Notes: generated by a model not told the origin, from the sequence alone. A stretch of DNA of 64,000 bases from Campylobacter massiliensis (GCF_014253065.1 NZ_JACLZK010000002.1:62001-126000), one strand, 5' to 3'. Shown: positions 30,037-39,958, counted from the first letter of the stretch. Made by a program: numbers and translations.

Positions 30037-31295
30037 TGCTAAAGCCCGAGCTTTTATCTCCCGCGGGGAATTTAACCAAGCTAAAAATAGCTCTAGAGTA
30101 CGGTGCAGACGCGGTTTATGCATCGGTGGCGAGCTTTTCTCTTCGCACCCGTTCGGCGCGCGAATTTAACCTAGAAAGCTTTAAAGAAGCCATCGAGTAC
30201 ACGCACGCAAAGGGCAAGAAATTTTACGCGACGGTAAACGCGTTTCCTTTTAATTCGCAAATCGAGCCGCTAAAACGCCACTTGCAAACGATTTCTGCAA
30301 TGAAGCCAGATGCCTTTATCATCGCGACTCCGGGCGTCATGAGTCTGGCAAAAGAAATAGCCCCCGAGATTGAGATACACCTCTCGACGCAGGCAAATGT
30401 CATGAACGCGCTTGACGCTAAAATCTACCACGAAATGGGTGCAAAACGCATCGTCGTAGCGCGCGAAATGAGCCTAAAAGACGTCGTGAAGATAAAAGAG
30501 CAAATCCCGACGCTGGATATCGAAATTTTCGTGCACGGCTCGATGTGCTTTGCTTACTCGGGACGCTGTTTGGTTAGCGCGGTTCAAAGCGGCCGCCAAT
30601 CAAACCGCGGCAGCTGCGCCAACGACTGCAGGTTTAAATACGAACTCTACGCCAAAAGCGAGGAGAGCGGGGTGCTGTTTCGCCTAGAGGAGGACGAAAG
30701 CGGTACGCACATAATGAACTCCAAAGACTTAAATTTATCCGCACACATCAAGGATATCATCGAAAGCGGCGCGGTCGATAGCCTAAAAATAGAAGGTCGC
30801 ACGAAAAGCGAATACTACGCCGCCTGTGCGACTAGAGCCTACCGTATGGCCGTTGACGATGCGGTAGCTGGCAAATTTGACGCGAAAATTTACACCGGTG
30901 AGCTAAATACGCTAAAAAATCGCGGCTTTACCGACGGCTACCTGGTAAATCGCCCGTTTGAAAAGGCTGATACGCAAAATTACGCTAGTAGCCTAGAGGA
31001 GGGCACACATCAGGTAAACGCCATGACTTTAGACGGCGAGTTTTTTAAATGCAAATATAAAATTTTCCCTGGCAACGAGTACGAGATCGTGGCTCCCCTG
31101 GGCGCTCAGATAGATGAGTGCGAGAGCGAAATATCTCAAATTTTTGGTCGCGACGGCAAGAAATTTATCAAATTTAAAAAGCTCGTAACCAAAAAAGGTA
31201 AGGAAATAGCAGAAATCCACAGCGGCAACAAAAACGAAGTAAATTTGGGCGCGAAGTTGCCTAAATTTAGCTTTTTAAGAGAGGAAATAAAATGA
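30036..31295 (+). CDS. Peptidase U32-family protein (tRNA hydroxylation, TrhP/YegQ-like)
   Basis: 419 aa. Signature residues are ELLSPAGNLTKLKIALEYGADAVY at the N-terminus, HLSTQANVMNA, AREMSLKDV, FVHGSMCFAYSGRCLVSA and SNRGSCANDCRF, followed by MNSKDL and SLKIEGRTKSEYYAA. The cysteine set (SGRC, SC-x3-C) fits the iron-sulfur or prephenate-dependent tRNA U34 hydroxylation proteins of this family. Original descriptions as collagenase-like proteases are probably misleading. The start is GTG at 30036, overlapping cheZ by one base. Confidence 0.88.
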   Translation: MLKPELLSPAGNLTKLKIALEYGADAVYASVASFSLRTRSAREFNLESFKEAIEYTHAKGKKFYATVNAFPFNSQIEPLKRHLQTISAMKPDAFIIATPGVMSLAKEIAPEIEIHLSTQANVMNALDAKIYHEMGAKRIVVAREMSLKDVVKIKEQIPTLDIEIFVHGSMCFAYSGRCLVSAVQSGRQSNRGSCANDCRFKYELYAKSEESGVLFRLEEDESGTHIMNSKDLNLSAHIKDIIESGAVDSLKIEGRTKSEYYAACATRAYRMAVDDAVAGKFDAKIYTGELNTLKNRGFTDGYLVNRPFEKADTQNYASSLEEGTHQVNAMTLDGEFFKCKYKIFPGNEYEIVAPLGAQIDECESEISQIFGRDGKKFIKFKKLVTKKGKEIAEIHSGNKNEVNLGAKLPKFSFLREEIK

Positions 31296-31789
31296 AATTC
31301 GTATCTATAATAATGGGAAGCAAAAGCGACTACGACGTAGTTAGCGAGGCGGCGAAAACGCTTGAGAAATTTAACGTTCCTTACGAGCTGATCATAAGCT
31401 CCGCGCACAGAAGCCCGAAGCGAACGAGCGAATACGTCGCCGCAGCCGAGGAAAAAGGCGCACAGGTATTTATAGCAGCAGCCGGCATGGCGGCGCATCT
31501 AGCGGGTGCTATCGCAGCAAACACCACTCGCCCCGTGATCGGCATACCGATGGGCGGTTCGGCGCTTAGCGGCGTGGACGCGCTTTATTCGACCGTGCAG
31601 ATGCCAGGCGGCATGCCTGTGGGTACCGTAGCGATCGGCAAGGCTGGCGCGGTAAACGCAGCCTATTTGGCGCTACAAATTTTAGCCCTAAACGACCAAA
31701 ATCTAGACGAAATGCTAAAAGCCGATCGGGCGGCGAAAGCTAAGCAAGTAGAGGAAGACTCGGCGAAGGTGGAAGTTTTACTCGCCTAA
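31292..31789 (+). CDS. purE: N5-carboxyaminoimidazole ribonucleotide mutase
   Basis: 165 aa, the PurE length. The nucleotide loop MGSKSDYDVV and the catalytic histidine region ISSAHRSPKRTSEYV are seen, with IAAAGMAAHLAGAIAANT and PVIGIPMGGSALSGVDALYSTVQMPGGMPVGTVAIG. It acts in de novo purine synthesis. The start overlaps the previous stop by four bases. Confidence 0.95.
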   Translation: MKFVSIIMGSKSDYDVVSEAAKTLEKFNVPYELIISSAHRSPKRTSEYVAAAEEKGAQVFIAAAGMAAHLAGAIAANTTRPVIGIPMGGSALSGVDALYSTVQMPGGMPVGTVAIGKAGAVNAAYLALQILALNDQNLDEMLKADRAAKAKQVEEDSAKVEVLLA

Positions 31790-31799
31790 AGGAGCAAAG

Positions 31800-32273
31800 A
31801 TGCAGACATACCTAAATATAGACGAATTTTGCAAGCTCGTGCACCTAGAACGCGAGGTGATCGAGGGGATGATAAACCGCGGCGTGCTAAATACGAAAGA
31901 AGAGGGCGGCGAAATCCTCATAGAAGCCAGCCAGGGCACGATGAGCGTGGTGCCTAGCGTCGTGGCCGTACCTGCACCCCAGATCGGCGCGGATGGCTTT
32001 AGCTTCGTAGAAAAGACGATCGGTACGATACTGAATTTGCACGAAAAGGTGCTAGATGCCAAAGACGAGACACTAGAGACCCTGCGCAACGAAAATAAGT
32101 TTTTAAAAGAGGCGCTAATCTCGATGCAAGAGCTCTACGACGAGGATAGAAAAACGGTAGAAACGCTCACGAAACAGCTAAAAAATTCGCAAGATGAAGT
32201 CGAGTTTTTAAAACGAAAATACAAGCTCATGTGGAACAAGGCGGTTGAAAATTTTAAAGGCGACAAGGAGTAG
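31800..32273 (+). CDS. Helix-turn-helix/coiled-coil protein, conserved in Campylobacter
   Basis: 157 aa. The N-terminal about 45 residues look like a small winged-helix or MerR-type DNA-binding fold (TYLNIDEFCKLVHLEREVIE, GMINRGVLNTKEEGGEIL). After a linker, residues 70-155 form a long coiled coil with heptad pattern (ETLRNENKFLKEALISMQEL and onward). A protein of this kind occupies the same place between purE and glyQ in C. jejuni as I recall (DUF3972). Function unknown; it could be a nucleoid or regulatory protein. Confidence 0.65.
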   Translation: MQTYLNIDEFCKLVHLEREVIEGMINRGVLNTKEEGGEILIEASQGTMSVVPSVVAVPAPQIGADGFSFVEKTIGTILNLHEKVLDAKDETLETLRNENKFLKEALISMQELYDEDRKTVETLTKQLKNSQDEVEFLKRKYKLMWNKAVENFKGDKE

Positions 32274-32275
32274 TC

Positions 32276-32692
32276 ATGGAAATTTTAGCGGTAGAGGGTT
32301 TTAAAATTTGCGGATTAAAAACTCGCACCAAAAATGCCGACGAGATAAACGGCGACGGTAAAATCCCAGCCTTGTGGGCTAAATTTACAAAAGAATTTTA
32401 TGACGGTAAAAGCGAAATTTACGGCGTTTATTGTAGTTACGAAAACGGCGTAAACGGGCTTTACGATTTATTTATCGGTACGAAGTCGCTTTGCTCAGGC
32501 GGCGAAATTTTAGAGATAAAAAGCGGCAAATACGCTGTTTTTAGCTTTCCAAATGAGCCGCAAAACGTAGCAAAATTTTGGGGAGAAATTTGGAAATATT
32601 TTGAAGGCTCAAAGCTAAAAAGAGCCTACGAAACGGACTTTGAGTTTTACTGCGGCGACGAGATAAAAATTTATATCTCGGTTTTAGATTAG
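32276..32692 (+). CDS. GyrI-like effector-binding domain protein
   Basis: 138 aa with the fold signature of AraC/GyrI effector-binding domains: VEGFKICGLKTRTKNADE, IPALWAKFTKEFYD, EIYGVYCSYENGVNGLYDLFIG, IKSGKYAVFSFPNEPQNVAKFW, YETDFEFYCGDEIKIYISVL. Family members bind hydrophobic small molecules or act as hydrolases. It lies two bases after the coiled-coil gene and seven bases before the AbgT-type transporter, which it might serve. Confidence 0.72.
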   Translation: MEILAVEGFKICGLKTRTKNADEINGDGKIPALWAKFTKEFYDGKSEIYGVYCSYENGVNGLYDLFIGTKSLCSGGEILEIKSGKYAVFSFPNEPQNVAKFWGEIWKYFEGSKLKRAYETDFEFYCGDEIKIYISVLD

Positions 32693-32698
32693 GAAAAA

Positions 32699-34237
32699 AT
32701 GGATAACAAAAATAGCGGATCGATCTTAGGTTTTATCGAAAAATTCGGCAACAAGCTGCCTAATCCCACCATGCTTTTCGTCTATCTTTCGGTTGTCACG
32801 ATCTTGCTGTCATTTGTGCTACAGAGGCTCGGAGTTGGCGTCAGCTATCAGGCTATCAAGGACGGGCAGATCTCGCAGCTAAGCGCAAACGTCGTAAATT
32901 TGCTCTCGGCTGATAGTATCAGGACCTTTGTCTCGTCCATGCTTAAAAACTTCACCGGTTTTTATCCTCTTGGCGTGGTTTTTGCGATCATTTTAGGTAT
33001 CGGCGTGGCGGATAAGGCCGGGCTTTTATCGGCGCTGGTTAAAAAAATCGCCCTAAATTCGTCCAAAAAATGGGTAACTCCTATCGTGATCTTTTTGGGC
33101 GTGATGTCCAACGTCGCCTCCTCAGTCGGATACGTCGTGCTGATACCGCTCGGAGCTATTTTATTTGCGGGATTTGGGCGCCATCCTATCGCGGGGCTTG
33201 CGGCGGCTTTTGCCGGCGTTAGCGGCGGCTGGTCGGCAAATCTGCTAATCGGCACGAACGATCCGATGTTTGCGGCGTTTTCTACGCAGGCGGCTAGCGT
33301 GCTAAATCCCGACTACGTCGTTTTAGCTACGGCAAATTGGTATTTTATGATAGCTTCGACATTTTTGATCGTGATCGTGGGCTCTTTCGTGACCGATAGG
33401 ATAGTCGAGCCTAGGCTTGGCAAATTTAGCTTTGAGGGCGCGTTAAATTTAGATGAGCGCGACGAGATAAGCGCAGAGCAAAGGCGCGGGCTAAAATTTG
33501 CCCTCATCGCGTCTGTTGTTTTCGCGATCCTTTTGCTAGCGGCGCTTTTGCCGTCAAATTCGCTCTTTGGCGCAAAAGAGGGCGAGAGCTTTACGAAGTC
33601 CGTTTTCATGCACTCTATCATCATTTTTATGATGCTATTTTTTATAGTTGCGGGTGCGGCTTACGGCGTCGGAGCGGGGACGATAAAAAACAGCGGCGAT
33701 GCGGTTAAATTTATGGAACAAGCCGTCGCCGAGCTATCTGGATTTTTGGTTTTGATATTTTTCGCGGCTCAGTTTACGTATCTATTTAACGCCTCAAACA
33801 TCGGGCTGGTGCTATCGATAAAAGGCTCGGTTTTCTTAAAAGATATTGGTCTAACGGGGCTTAGCCTCATTATCGTTTTTATAGTCGTGATCGCGTTTAT
33901 AAATTTATTTATCGCCGTGGATTCGGCTAAATGGGCGATGATGGCGCCTATTTTCGTGCCGATGTTTATGAACCTAGGCCTCTCGCCCGAGCTAACGCAG
34001 GCTGCTTTTAGGATAGGCGACTCGACGACGAATATCATAACGCCTTTGATGCCGTTTTTCGTGCTGATAGTGGCGTTTATGCAGCGCTACGACAAGGGGT
34101 TAAAAATCGGCTCGGTAGTCTCGATAATGCTGCCTTACACGGTCGCGTTTTTGCTCTCGTGGGCGGCGCTGATGTCGGTTTGGTACGCTTTTGACCTACC
34201 TTTGGGGCCTGGTGCGGCTATACATTATCTAAAATAA
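32699..34237 (+). CDS. AbgT-family transporter
   Basis: 512 aa, about eleven hydrophobic segments. Family marks are FIEKFGNKLPNPTMLFVYLS, GFYPLGVVFAIILGIGVADKAGL, SVGYVVLIPLGAILF, AGVSGGWSANLLIGTNDP and the second hairpin SAKWAMMAPIFVPMFM with GDSTTNIITPLMPFF. The family transports p-aminobenzoyl-glutamate or exports antimetabolites such as sulfonamides. Five bases after the previous stop, so in the same operon. Confidence 0.88.
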   Translation: MDNKNSGSILGFIEKFGNKLPNPTMLFVYLSVVTILLSFVLQRLGVGVSYQAIKDGQISQLSANVVNLLSADSIRTFVSSMLKNFTGFYPLGVVFAIILGIGVADKAGLLSALVKKIALNSSKKWVTPIVIFLGVMSNVASSVGYVVLIPLGAILFAGFGRHPIAGLAAAFAGVSGGWSANLLIGTNDPMFAAFSTQAASVLNPDYVVLATANWYFMIASTFLIVIVGSFVTDRIVEPRLGKFSFEGALNLDERDEISAEQRRGLKFALIASVVFAILLLAALLPSNSLFGAKEGESFTKSVFMHSIIIFMMLFFIVAGAAYGVGAGTIKNSGDAVKFMEQAVAELSGFLVLIFFAAQFTYLFNASNIGLVLSIKGSVFLKDIGLTGLSLIIVFIVVIAFINLFIAVDSAKWAMMAPIFVPMFMNLGLSPELTQAAFRIGDSTTNIITPLMPFFVLIVAFMQRYDKGLKIGSVVSIMLPYTVAFLLSWAALMSVWYAFDLPLGPGAAIHYLK

Positions 34238-34257
34238 AATTTTAAAAAGGAAGAAAA

Positions 34258-35142
34258 ATGACGTTTTCAGAGATTATTTTGACGTTGCAAAACTACTGGC
34301 GCGAGCAGGGTTGCGTGATACTGCAGCCATACGATATGCCTGCAGGTGCTGGTACCTATCATCAGGCGACTTTTTTAAGGAGCCTCGGGCCAAAGCCGTG
34401 GGCGACGGCGTACGTAGCACCTTCTCGCCGTCCGACCGACGGTAGATACGGCGAAAACCCAAACCGCCTGGGTGCTTATTATCAGTTTCAGGTGCTTATA
34501 AAACCAAGCCCGAAAAATATACAGGAGCTTTATCTAAAAAGCCTTGAAAAGCTCGGGTTAAATTTGAAAAATCACGACATCCGCTTCGTCGAGGATAACT
34601 GGGAGAGTCCGACGCTGGGTGCTTGGGGGCTAGGCTGGGAGGTCTGGCTAGACGGCATGGAAGTAACGCAGTTTACGTATTTTCAACAAGTTGGGGGCAT
34701 CGCGTGCGAGCTGGTTTCGGCCGAGATCACTTACGGCCTTGAGCGCCTTGCGATGTATCTGCAGGACGTAAATAGCGTCTATGATATCGTTTGGGACGAT
34801 AGGGGCGGCGATATCGTGACCTACGCCGACGTGCATAAGCAGGGCGAATTTGAGTGGAGCAAATATAACTTTGAAATCGCAGACGTAGATATGCTATTTC
34901 GCCAGTTTGAAAATGCATTCGGCGAGTGCAAACGCTGCCTAGAGGCTAAAATTTCGCTGCCTGCGTACGATTATTGCATGCTTGCGGCGCATACGTTTAA
35001 CGTCCTTGACGCGCGCGGAGCTATCAGTGTAACGCAAAGGCAAGACTATATCCTAAAAATCCGCGAGCTGGCCAAAGAGTGCGCGCTGACGTATAAAGCC
35101 AGCATCGACGCCGCAGCCCAAAACGACGCGAAGGGCGAATAA
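34258..35142 (+). CDS. glyQ: Glycyl-tRNA synthetase alpha subunit
   Basis: 294 aa, the usual length. [49 protein letters not shown] and [22 protein letters not shown] are diagnostic for the bacterial alpha subunit. It needs a beta subunit (glyS), which is not in the window. Good ribosome-binding site (AAGGAAG). Confidence 0.96.
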   Translation: MTFSEIILTLQNYWREQGCVILQPYDMPAGAGTYHQATFLRSLGPKPWATAYVAPSRRPTDGRYGENPNRLGAYYQFQVLIKPSPKNIQELYLKSLEKLGLNLKNHDIRFVEDNWESPTLGAWGLGWEVWLDGMEVTQFTYFQQVGGIACELVSAEITYGLERLAMYLQDVNSVYDIVWDDRGGDIVTYADVHKQGEFEWSKYNFEIADVDMLFRQFENAFGECKRCLEAKISLPAYDYCMLAAHTFNVLDARGAISVTQRQDYILKIRELAKECALTYKASIDAAAQNDAKGE

Positions 35143-35148
35143 AATTTG

Positions 35149-35886
35149 ATGAAAATCGGCGAAATTTATAAAATTTTAGACGAGATTAGCCCGTTTGCGA
35201 GTCAAGAAGAGTGGGATAACAGCGGACTGCTCGTGGGCTCGTTTGAGGCAAGCGCGGAGCGCGTTTATCTTAGCCTTGACGTCGATGAAGAGCTTTTGGA
35301 CGAAGCGCAGCCAAATTCGCTTATCATTACGCATCATCCGCTCATTTTTAAAGGGCTAAAATCGCTAAATTTGGACAAATATCCAAGCAGCCTAATCGCA
35401 AAGATGGTAGCTAAAAATTTAAGCCTGATCGCGATGCACACGAACTATGATCTAAGCCACCTAAACGAATACGTGCTAAGCGAAATTTTGGGCTTTGCAA
35501 TAAAAGAACGCGATGGATTCGTGCTTTATGCGGATGTAAATTTGAGCTTTGGCGAGCTTTGTGAGATGGTAAAAACAAAGCTAAATTTAAGCCATTTAAG
35601 GGTTTGTAAGGGGCGAAAATTTGATCATAATACGCCTATAAAACGCCTTGCATTTTGTACGGGAAGCGGCGGAGATTTGATAGATGGCGTCAAAGCGGAT
35701 GTGTTTTTAACCGGGGATCTGAAGTATCACCAAGCCATGAGCGCCGTGCAAAATAATCTTACTATGATAGACATCGGGCACTTCGAGAGCGAGCGGTATT
35801 TTGGGGAGTCGCTTGCAAAATATTTGCAAATTTTGCCGATTCCTACTATAATATCCAACTCAAAAAACCCGTTTTCATACAGTTAA
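35149..35886 (+). CDS. Nif3-like dinuclear metal centre protein
   Basis: 245 aa from ATG at 35149 (TTG at 35146 is the alternative). Nif3/YbgI signatures: EEWDNSGLLVG, SLIITHHPLIFKGLKSL, LIAMHTNYDLSHLNEYV, FCTGSGGDLI and VFLTGDLKYHQAM, IDIGHFESER. The histidines and acidic residues coordinate two metals. Some relatives are GTP cyclohydrolase-like, but function here is unknown. Six bases after glyQ. Confidence 0.88.
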   Translation: MKIGEIYKILDEISPFASQEEWDNSGLLVGSFEASAERVYLSLDVDEELLDEAQPNSLIITHHPLIFKGLKSLNLDKYPSSLIAKMVAKNLSLIAMHTNYDLSHLNEYVLSEILGFAIKERDGFVLYADVNLSFGELCEMVKTKLNLSHLRVCKGRKFDHNTPIKRLAFCTGSGGDLIDGVKADVFLTGDLKYHQAMSAVQNNLTMIDIGHFESERYFGESLAKYLQILPIPTIISNSKNPFSYS

Positions 35887-35895
35887 AGGAAAAAG

Positions 35896-36606
35896 ATGAA
35901 TAAATATTTAGAACAGCTAGTCGAGCTCTCAAACATCGATAAAGATATCGACGATTTTACCCCGCGCCTTGAGAAGGTTCAAAGCGTTTTAAAAGCGACC
36001 AAGGACGAGCAGGCGGCGATTTTATCGCAGATCGAGGACGCGACCACGAGCGTGACCGAGCTAAAAAATCAAAAATCTCAAACCAACGCGCATATAGCGG
36101 AATTTAGCGCAAAGATAAAAGACGTCGCCAAAAAAAGCGGCGCGGCAAAAACTGAAAAAGAAATAAAAGCGCTTCAGCTAGAAGACGAGCTAGCTAAAGA
36201 GCAGCTAGAAGCCGCAAACGAAGAGGTCGAAAGACTAGAAAAAATCATAGATAGCAAAAATGCGCTAAAAAGCGAGCTTGAGGCAAAGGCTGCGGAACTA
36301 GGCGAAAATTTGACCAAAATCGAGAGCGAGATCTCGGCCGAAGTCGGCGCCATCGAGCAACAAAGAGACGAAATATACGCTAAGAAAAACAAGCTAGTCG
36401 GCGAGATGAATCAAAAAATCTTAACCTTTTACGAGAAAATCCGCAAATGGGCGCACAACACCGCCGTCGTGCCGGTCAAAAAGCAGGCCTGCTACGGCTG
36501 CTTTATGCAGATAAACGACAAGACTTATTCTGCCGTCATCAAGGGCGAAGACATCGTGACCTGCCCTCATTGCGGCCGAATTTTATACAAAGAAGCGGCG
36601 AACTAG
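35896..36606 (+). CDS. Coiled-coil protein with C-terminal C4 zinc ribbon
   Basis: 236 aa. Residues 1-180 form a long antiparallel coiled coil. The C-terminal part has CYGCFMQIN and CPHCGRILY, i.e. two C-x2-C pairs forming a zinc ribbon. This is the CT398/zf-RING_7 family, found next to Nif3 genes and reported for Helicobacter HP0958 to bind RpoN and flagellin mRNA in flagellar control. The role is probably similar here. It follows nif3 by 9 bases. Confidence 0.82.
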   Translation: MNKYLEQLVELSNIDKDIDDFTPRLEKVQSVLKATKDEQAAILSQIEDATTSVTELKNQKSQTNAHIAEFSAKIKDVAKKSGAAKTEKEIKALQLEDELAKEQLEAANEEVERLEKIIDSKNALKSELEAKAAELGENLTKIESEISAEVGAIEQQRDEIYAKKNKLVGEMNQKILTFYEKIRKWAHNTAVVPVKKQACYGCFMQINDKTYSAVIKGEDIVTCPHCGRILYKEAAN

Positions 36607-36615
36607 CCTTTAAAT

Positions 36616-37755
36616 TTGATAATAATTTATTACGTTTTAGTCCTCTCGGCGTTTGCCTTGGGGGCTTTACCGCTTGCGATTTTAGCTTTTAAGAAAAAGT
36701 ACAGAGCCTCGATTCCCGCTAGATTTTTTTTGTTTAAAAATCCCAAATTTGACGCCTCGCGCCTGCATGTTCACGCGTGTAGTTTCGGCGAGGTGCGCTC
36801 TATCGCGCCGCTAGTTAGTAGATTTAAAGACGCGATCGCAGTCTCGGTCGTAACCAAAACCGGATTTGACGAGGCGAAAAAAATCACGCAAAATACGCGC
36901 TTTTTGCCGTTTGAGATATTTTTACCGTTTTGGCTAAAGCCTGCTAAAATCACGGTCATTTTTGAGGCCGAGCTTTGGCTGGGGCTTGTTTTTTGGGCTA
37001 AATTTAAGGGTTCGCGCGTCATTTTGATAAACGCTAGGATTTCTGATAGGAGCTACAAAAGCTATCTCAAATTTGGCTTTTTTTACAGGTATTTGTTTAA
37101 ATTTATAGATAAAATTTACGCTCAAAGCGATCTGGATAAAGAGCGTTTGGAGCGGCTCGGCGCTAAAAATATCGTCGTTAGCGGCAATATAAAATCAGCC
37201 TTTTTGCCAAGCCCGAGTAAAATTTATGCCAAGCCAAAGGAGCGCGTGATCGTGCTGGCTAGCACTCATGCGGGCGAAGAGGAGCTGATTTTGCGTGATT
37301 TAAATTTGAGCGCAAACGACAAGCTGATTTTAGTTCCGCGTCATCCTGAGAGATTTAACGATGCGAGCGAGATTTTGGCTAAATTTGCCGTAAAAAATGG
37401 ACTAAAATTTGCCAAATTTAGCGAAGCCAAAAATTTTGACGCGCAGTGCGTGCTGGTCGATACGATGGGCGAGCTGGTAAATATTTATAAATTTAGCGAC
37501 GTCGTCGTGCTTGGCGGCAGCTTCGTGCCAAACGTAGGCGGACACAATCCGATTGAGGCGGCGCAGTTTGAAAACGCGGTGATAAGCGGGGAGTTTATAT
37601 TTAATCAAAAAGCCTTGTATAGTGCGGTAGATGGGATAAAATTTGCAAAAGCGGACGAGATAAATTCGCTTTTAAAGCAAAATTTACCTAAAGCAAAAAT
37701 AGTCGCCAAAGGCGATGCAAGCGAGATTTTAAAAGATATTGAGGAAAATTTATGA
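36616..37755 (+). CDS. waaA: 3-deoxy-D-manno-octulosonic acid (Kdo) transferase
   Basis: 379 aa with an N-terminal membrane anchor (IIIYYVLVLSAFALGALPL). It has glycosyltransferase features: HVHACSFGEVRSIAPLV, VIFEAELWLGLVF, VVSGNIKSAF, VLASTHAGEEELIL, LVPRHPERF and the C-terminal VVLGGSFVPNVGGHNPIEAA. It attaches Kdo to lipid A precursor at the inner membrane. The start is TTG at 36616, and it overlaps the next gene by four bases. Confidence 0.92.
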   Translation: MIIIYYVLVLSAFALGALPLAILAFKKKYRASIPARFFLFKNPKFDASRLHVHACSFGEVRSIAPLVSRFKDAIAVSVVTKTGFDEAKKITQNTRFLPFEIFLPFWLKPAKITVIFEAELWLGLVFWAKFKGSRVILINARISDRSYKSYLKFGFFYRYLFKFIDKIYAQSDLDKERLERLGAKNIVVSGNIKSAFLPSPSKIYAKPKERVIVLASTHAGEEELILRDLNLSANDKLILVPRHPERFNDASEILAKFAVKNGLKFAKFSEAKNFDAQCVLVDTMGELVNIYKFSDVVVLGGSFVPNVGGHNPIEAAQFENAVISGEFIFNQKALYSAVDGIKFAKADEINSLLKQNLPKAKIVAKGDASEILKDIEENL

Positions 37756-38510
37756 AAGAAGAAAAAGCCTATAAACTACTGGCGATCCAGGAGGGCATCT
37801 CAAACAACGAGGCAAAGGAACTAATCGACGCTGGGCTGGTTAGCGCCAAAGGGCAAAGGATCGCCGTGGCGCGTGCAATGATGAGCGTGACGACTAAATT
37901 TAACGTGCAAAAGCTGCCGCGTCCAAGCGTGATTTTTGAGGATGAAAACTTGATTGCGATTGATAAACCGGCGTTTTTGACCTCGGAAAAAGTGAGCGAA
38001 ACTTATAAATTTCCTCTGCTTCACAGACTCGATAAGGAAACTAGCGGCGTACTTTTACTCGTGAAAAACGAGGAATTTCAAAAAAAAGCGATCGAGGAGT
38101 TTAAAAACTGCCGCGTAAAAAAAGAGTATGTCGCGGCAGTCAAGGGTATCGTGAGCGAGGAATTTAGCGTAAACGAACCAATAATCACGCTAAAAAACAA
38201 AGGTGGAGCGTTTTCTAAGATCTCGCCAAACGGCAAAGAGGCCTTTTCGCACGTAACTCCAGTGATGGTCGCTGGCAAAAAAAGTCTCGTAAAAGTCGAG
38301 ATAAAAACCGGTAGAACGCACCAAATCAGAGTGCACCTAAATCACGCCGGATACGGGATCGTCGGCGATGAAAAATACGCTAAAAATAAATCCGCAAGAA
38401 TGTATCTGCACGCTTATAAAATCGAGCTTTTAGGTTATAAATTAAGGTCAAATTTGAGCAGCGATTTTAACAAGCTCGGTTTTGAAATTTCAAGAAATTT
38501 TGAGATTTAA
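37752..38510 (+). CDS. RluA/RluD-family 23S rRNA/tRNA pseudouridine synthase
   Basis: 252 aa. N-terminal S4-like RNA-binding part (NNEAKELIDAGLVSAKGQRI), then the synthase core with VIFEDENLIAIDKPAFL, the catalytic Asp in LHRLDKETSGVLLL, and VEIKTGRTHQIRVHLNHAGYGIVGDEKY. The target uridine cannot be told. It overlaps waaA and ends 67 bases before ffh. Confidence 0.88.
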   Translation: MKEEKAYKLLAIQEGISNNEAKELIDAGLVSAKGQRIAVARAMMSVTTKFNVQKLPRPSVIFEDENLIAIDKPAFLTSEKVSETYKFPLLHRLDKETSGVLLLVKNEEFQKKAIEEFKNCRVKKEYVAAVKGIVSEEFSVNEPIITLKNKGGAFSKISPNGKEAFSHVTPVMVAGKKSLVKVEIKTGRTHQIRVHLNHAGYGIVGDEKYAKNKSARMYLHAYKIELLGYKLRSNLSSDFNKLGFEISRNFEI

Positions 38511-38577
38511 AGAGCGATAAAGCTTAAATTTAATAAAATACGCGCTTTAGCTATACAATGTAAATAAAAGGTAGAAT

Positions 38578-39918
38578 GTGTTTGAACAAATCAGCGAGTC
38601 GTTTCGTTTAGCCGTTAGTAAAATTCGTTTCGTAGACGATGAAAAAGCGCTAAATAACGCGCTTGACGTGCTTAAAAAAGCACTACTAAAAGCCGACGTT
38701 CATCACAAAGTTACCAAAGAATTGCTAGCTCTCATAGAGGCCGATCTAAAGCAAAGCGGGATAGGCCAAAAGCAATTTTTAGACGCTATCAAGTCAAATT
38801 TAACGAAAGTTTTAACCGCGCCGGGCAACCAGGGCTTTGTCTTCGCGCCAGTAGCTCCTACGATCGTGCTGATGGCTGGTTTGCAAGGTAGCGGAAAAAC
38901 CACTACGACGATAAAGCTAGCTAACTATCTAAAGCTTAGAAAGAAAAAAGTTTTGGTCGCGGCGTGCGATTTGCAACGCTTGGCGGCCGTCGAGCAGCTT
39001 CGTCAACTTTGCGAAGCAAACGAGATAGAGCTTTTCAGTATAGAAAATGAAACCGATCCGCTAAACGTAGCCAAGCAAGCGCTAGCTAAGGTAAAAAGCG
39101 GGCTTTACGACGTACTTTTGGTCGATACGGCGGGACGTTTGGCGATAGACGAAGCTTTGATGAAGCAGATAAAAGATATCAAATCAGCGCTCGAGCCGCA
39201 TGAAATTTTTTACGTAGCTGACGCCATGAGCGGACAAGATGGCGTAAAAACAGCAAGTATGTTTAACGATGCGCTAAAAATAAGCGGCGTGGTGCTAAGC
39301 AAATTTGACTCGGACAGCAAAGGCGGCGTAGCTATCGGCATAGCCAAGCAGCTAAATATACCGCTTAGATTCGTTGGTATCGGCGAAAAAGTCGGCGATA
39401 TGGAGAGCTTTATCCCTGAGCGTATCGTGAGCCGCATAATGGGCGAGGGCGACTTGGCGACGTTGGTTGAAAAAACTAGCGCCGTGATAGACGAACAAGA
39501 GGCAAAAAGAATAAATAAAAAGATCAAAAAAGGACAGTTTAACTTTAACGACTTTTTATCGCAAATGGAAAGCGTCAAAAAGCTTGGAAATATGAAAAGC
39601 CTAATCGGTATGATACCAGGTCTCTCAAGCGTGGCAAATCAGATAAAAGATATCGACCTTGATAACTCCAAGGAAATTTTACATATCAAAGCTATGATAA
39701 ATTCTATGACGCAAAAAGAGCGTGAGAATCCTGATTTGCTAAACAACAGCCGAAAAAGACGTTTGGCTGCGGGATCTGGACTATCTCAAGTAGAGGTAAA
39801 TCGCTTTTTGAAGCAGTTTGAAAACGCATCAAAAATAGCAAAGAGGTTTTCTGGTAAAGAAGGCCTAAAGGGGCTTGGAAATTTACTAAACCAAGCTAAA
39901 AACTCTCGCCCTAATTAA
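38578..39918 (+). CDS. ffh: Signal recognition particle protein Ffh
   Basis: 446 aa GTPase that binds signal sequences and 4.5S RNA. GTPase motifs: GLQGSGKTTTTIKLA (G1), DLQRLAAVEQL (G2), VDTAGRLAIDEAL (G3), SKFDSDSKGG (G4). The Met-rich M domain covers about 300-430 with ERENPDLLNNSRKRRLAAGSG. The start is GTG at 38578. A -10-like TACAAT at 38554-38559 lies upstream, so a promoter may precede it. Confidence 0.96.
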   Translation: MFEQISESFRLAVSKIRFVDDEKALNNALDVLKKALLKADVHHKVTKELLALIEADLKQSGIGQKQFLDAIKSNLTKVLTAPGNQGFVFAPVAPTIVLMAGLQGSGKTTTTIKLANYLKLRKKKVLVAACDLQRLAAVEQLRQLCEANEIELFSIENETDPLNVAKQALAKVKSGLYDVLLVDTAGRLAIDEALMKQIKDIKSALEPHEIFYVADAMSGQDGVKTASMFNDALKISGVVLSKFDSDSKGGVAIGIAKQLNIPLRFVGIGEKVGDMESFIPERIVSRIMGEGDLATLVEKTSAVIDEQEAKRINKKIKKGQFNFNDFLSQMESVKKLGNMKSLIGMIPGLSSVANQIKDIDLDNSKEILHIKAMINSMTQKERENPDLLNNSRKRRLAAGSGLSQVEVNRFLKQFENASKIAKRFSGKEGLKGLGNLLNQAKNSRPN

Positions 39919-39920
39919 AG

Positions 39921-39958
39921 GGCTTAAATTTGGCTACGAGCGTGGCTAAATTTAAGCC
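39921..39958. repeat. 11-bp inverted repeat between ffh and rpsP
   Basis: GGCTTAAATTT (39921-39931) and AAATTTAAGCC (39948-39958) form a perfect stem with a 16-base loop. TATTTAAAA follows. It could act as a weak terminator or processing site that separates ffh from the ribosomal operon. Confidence 0.5.
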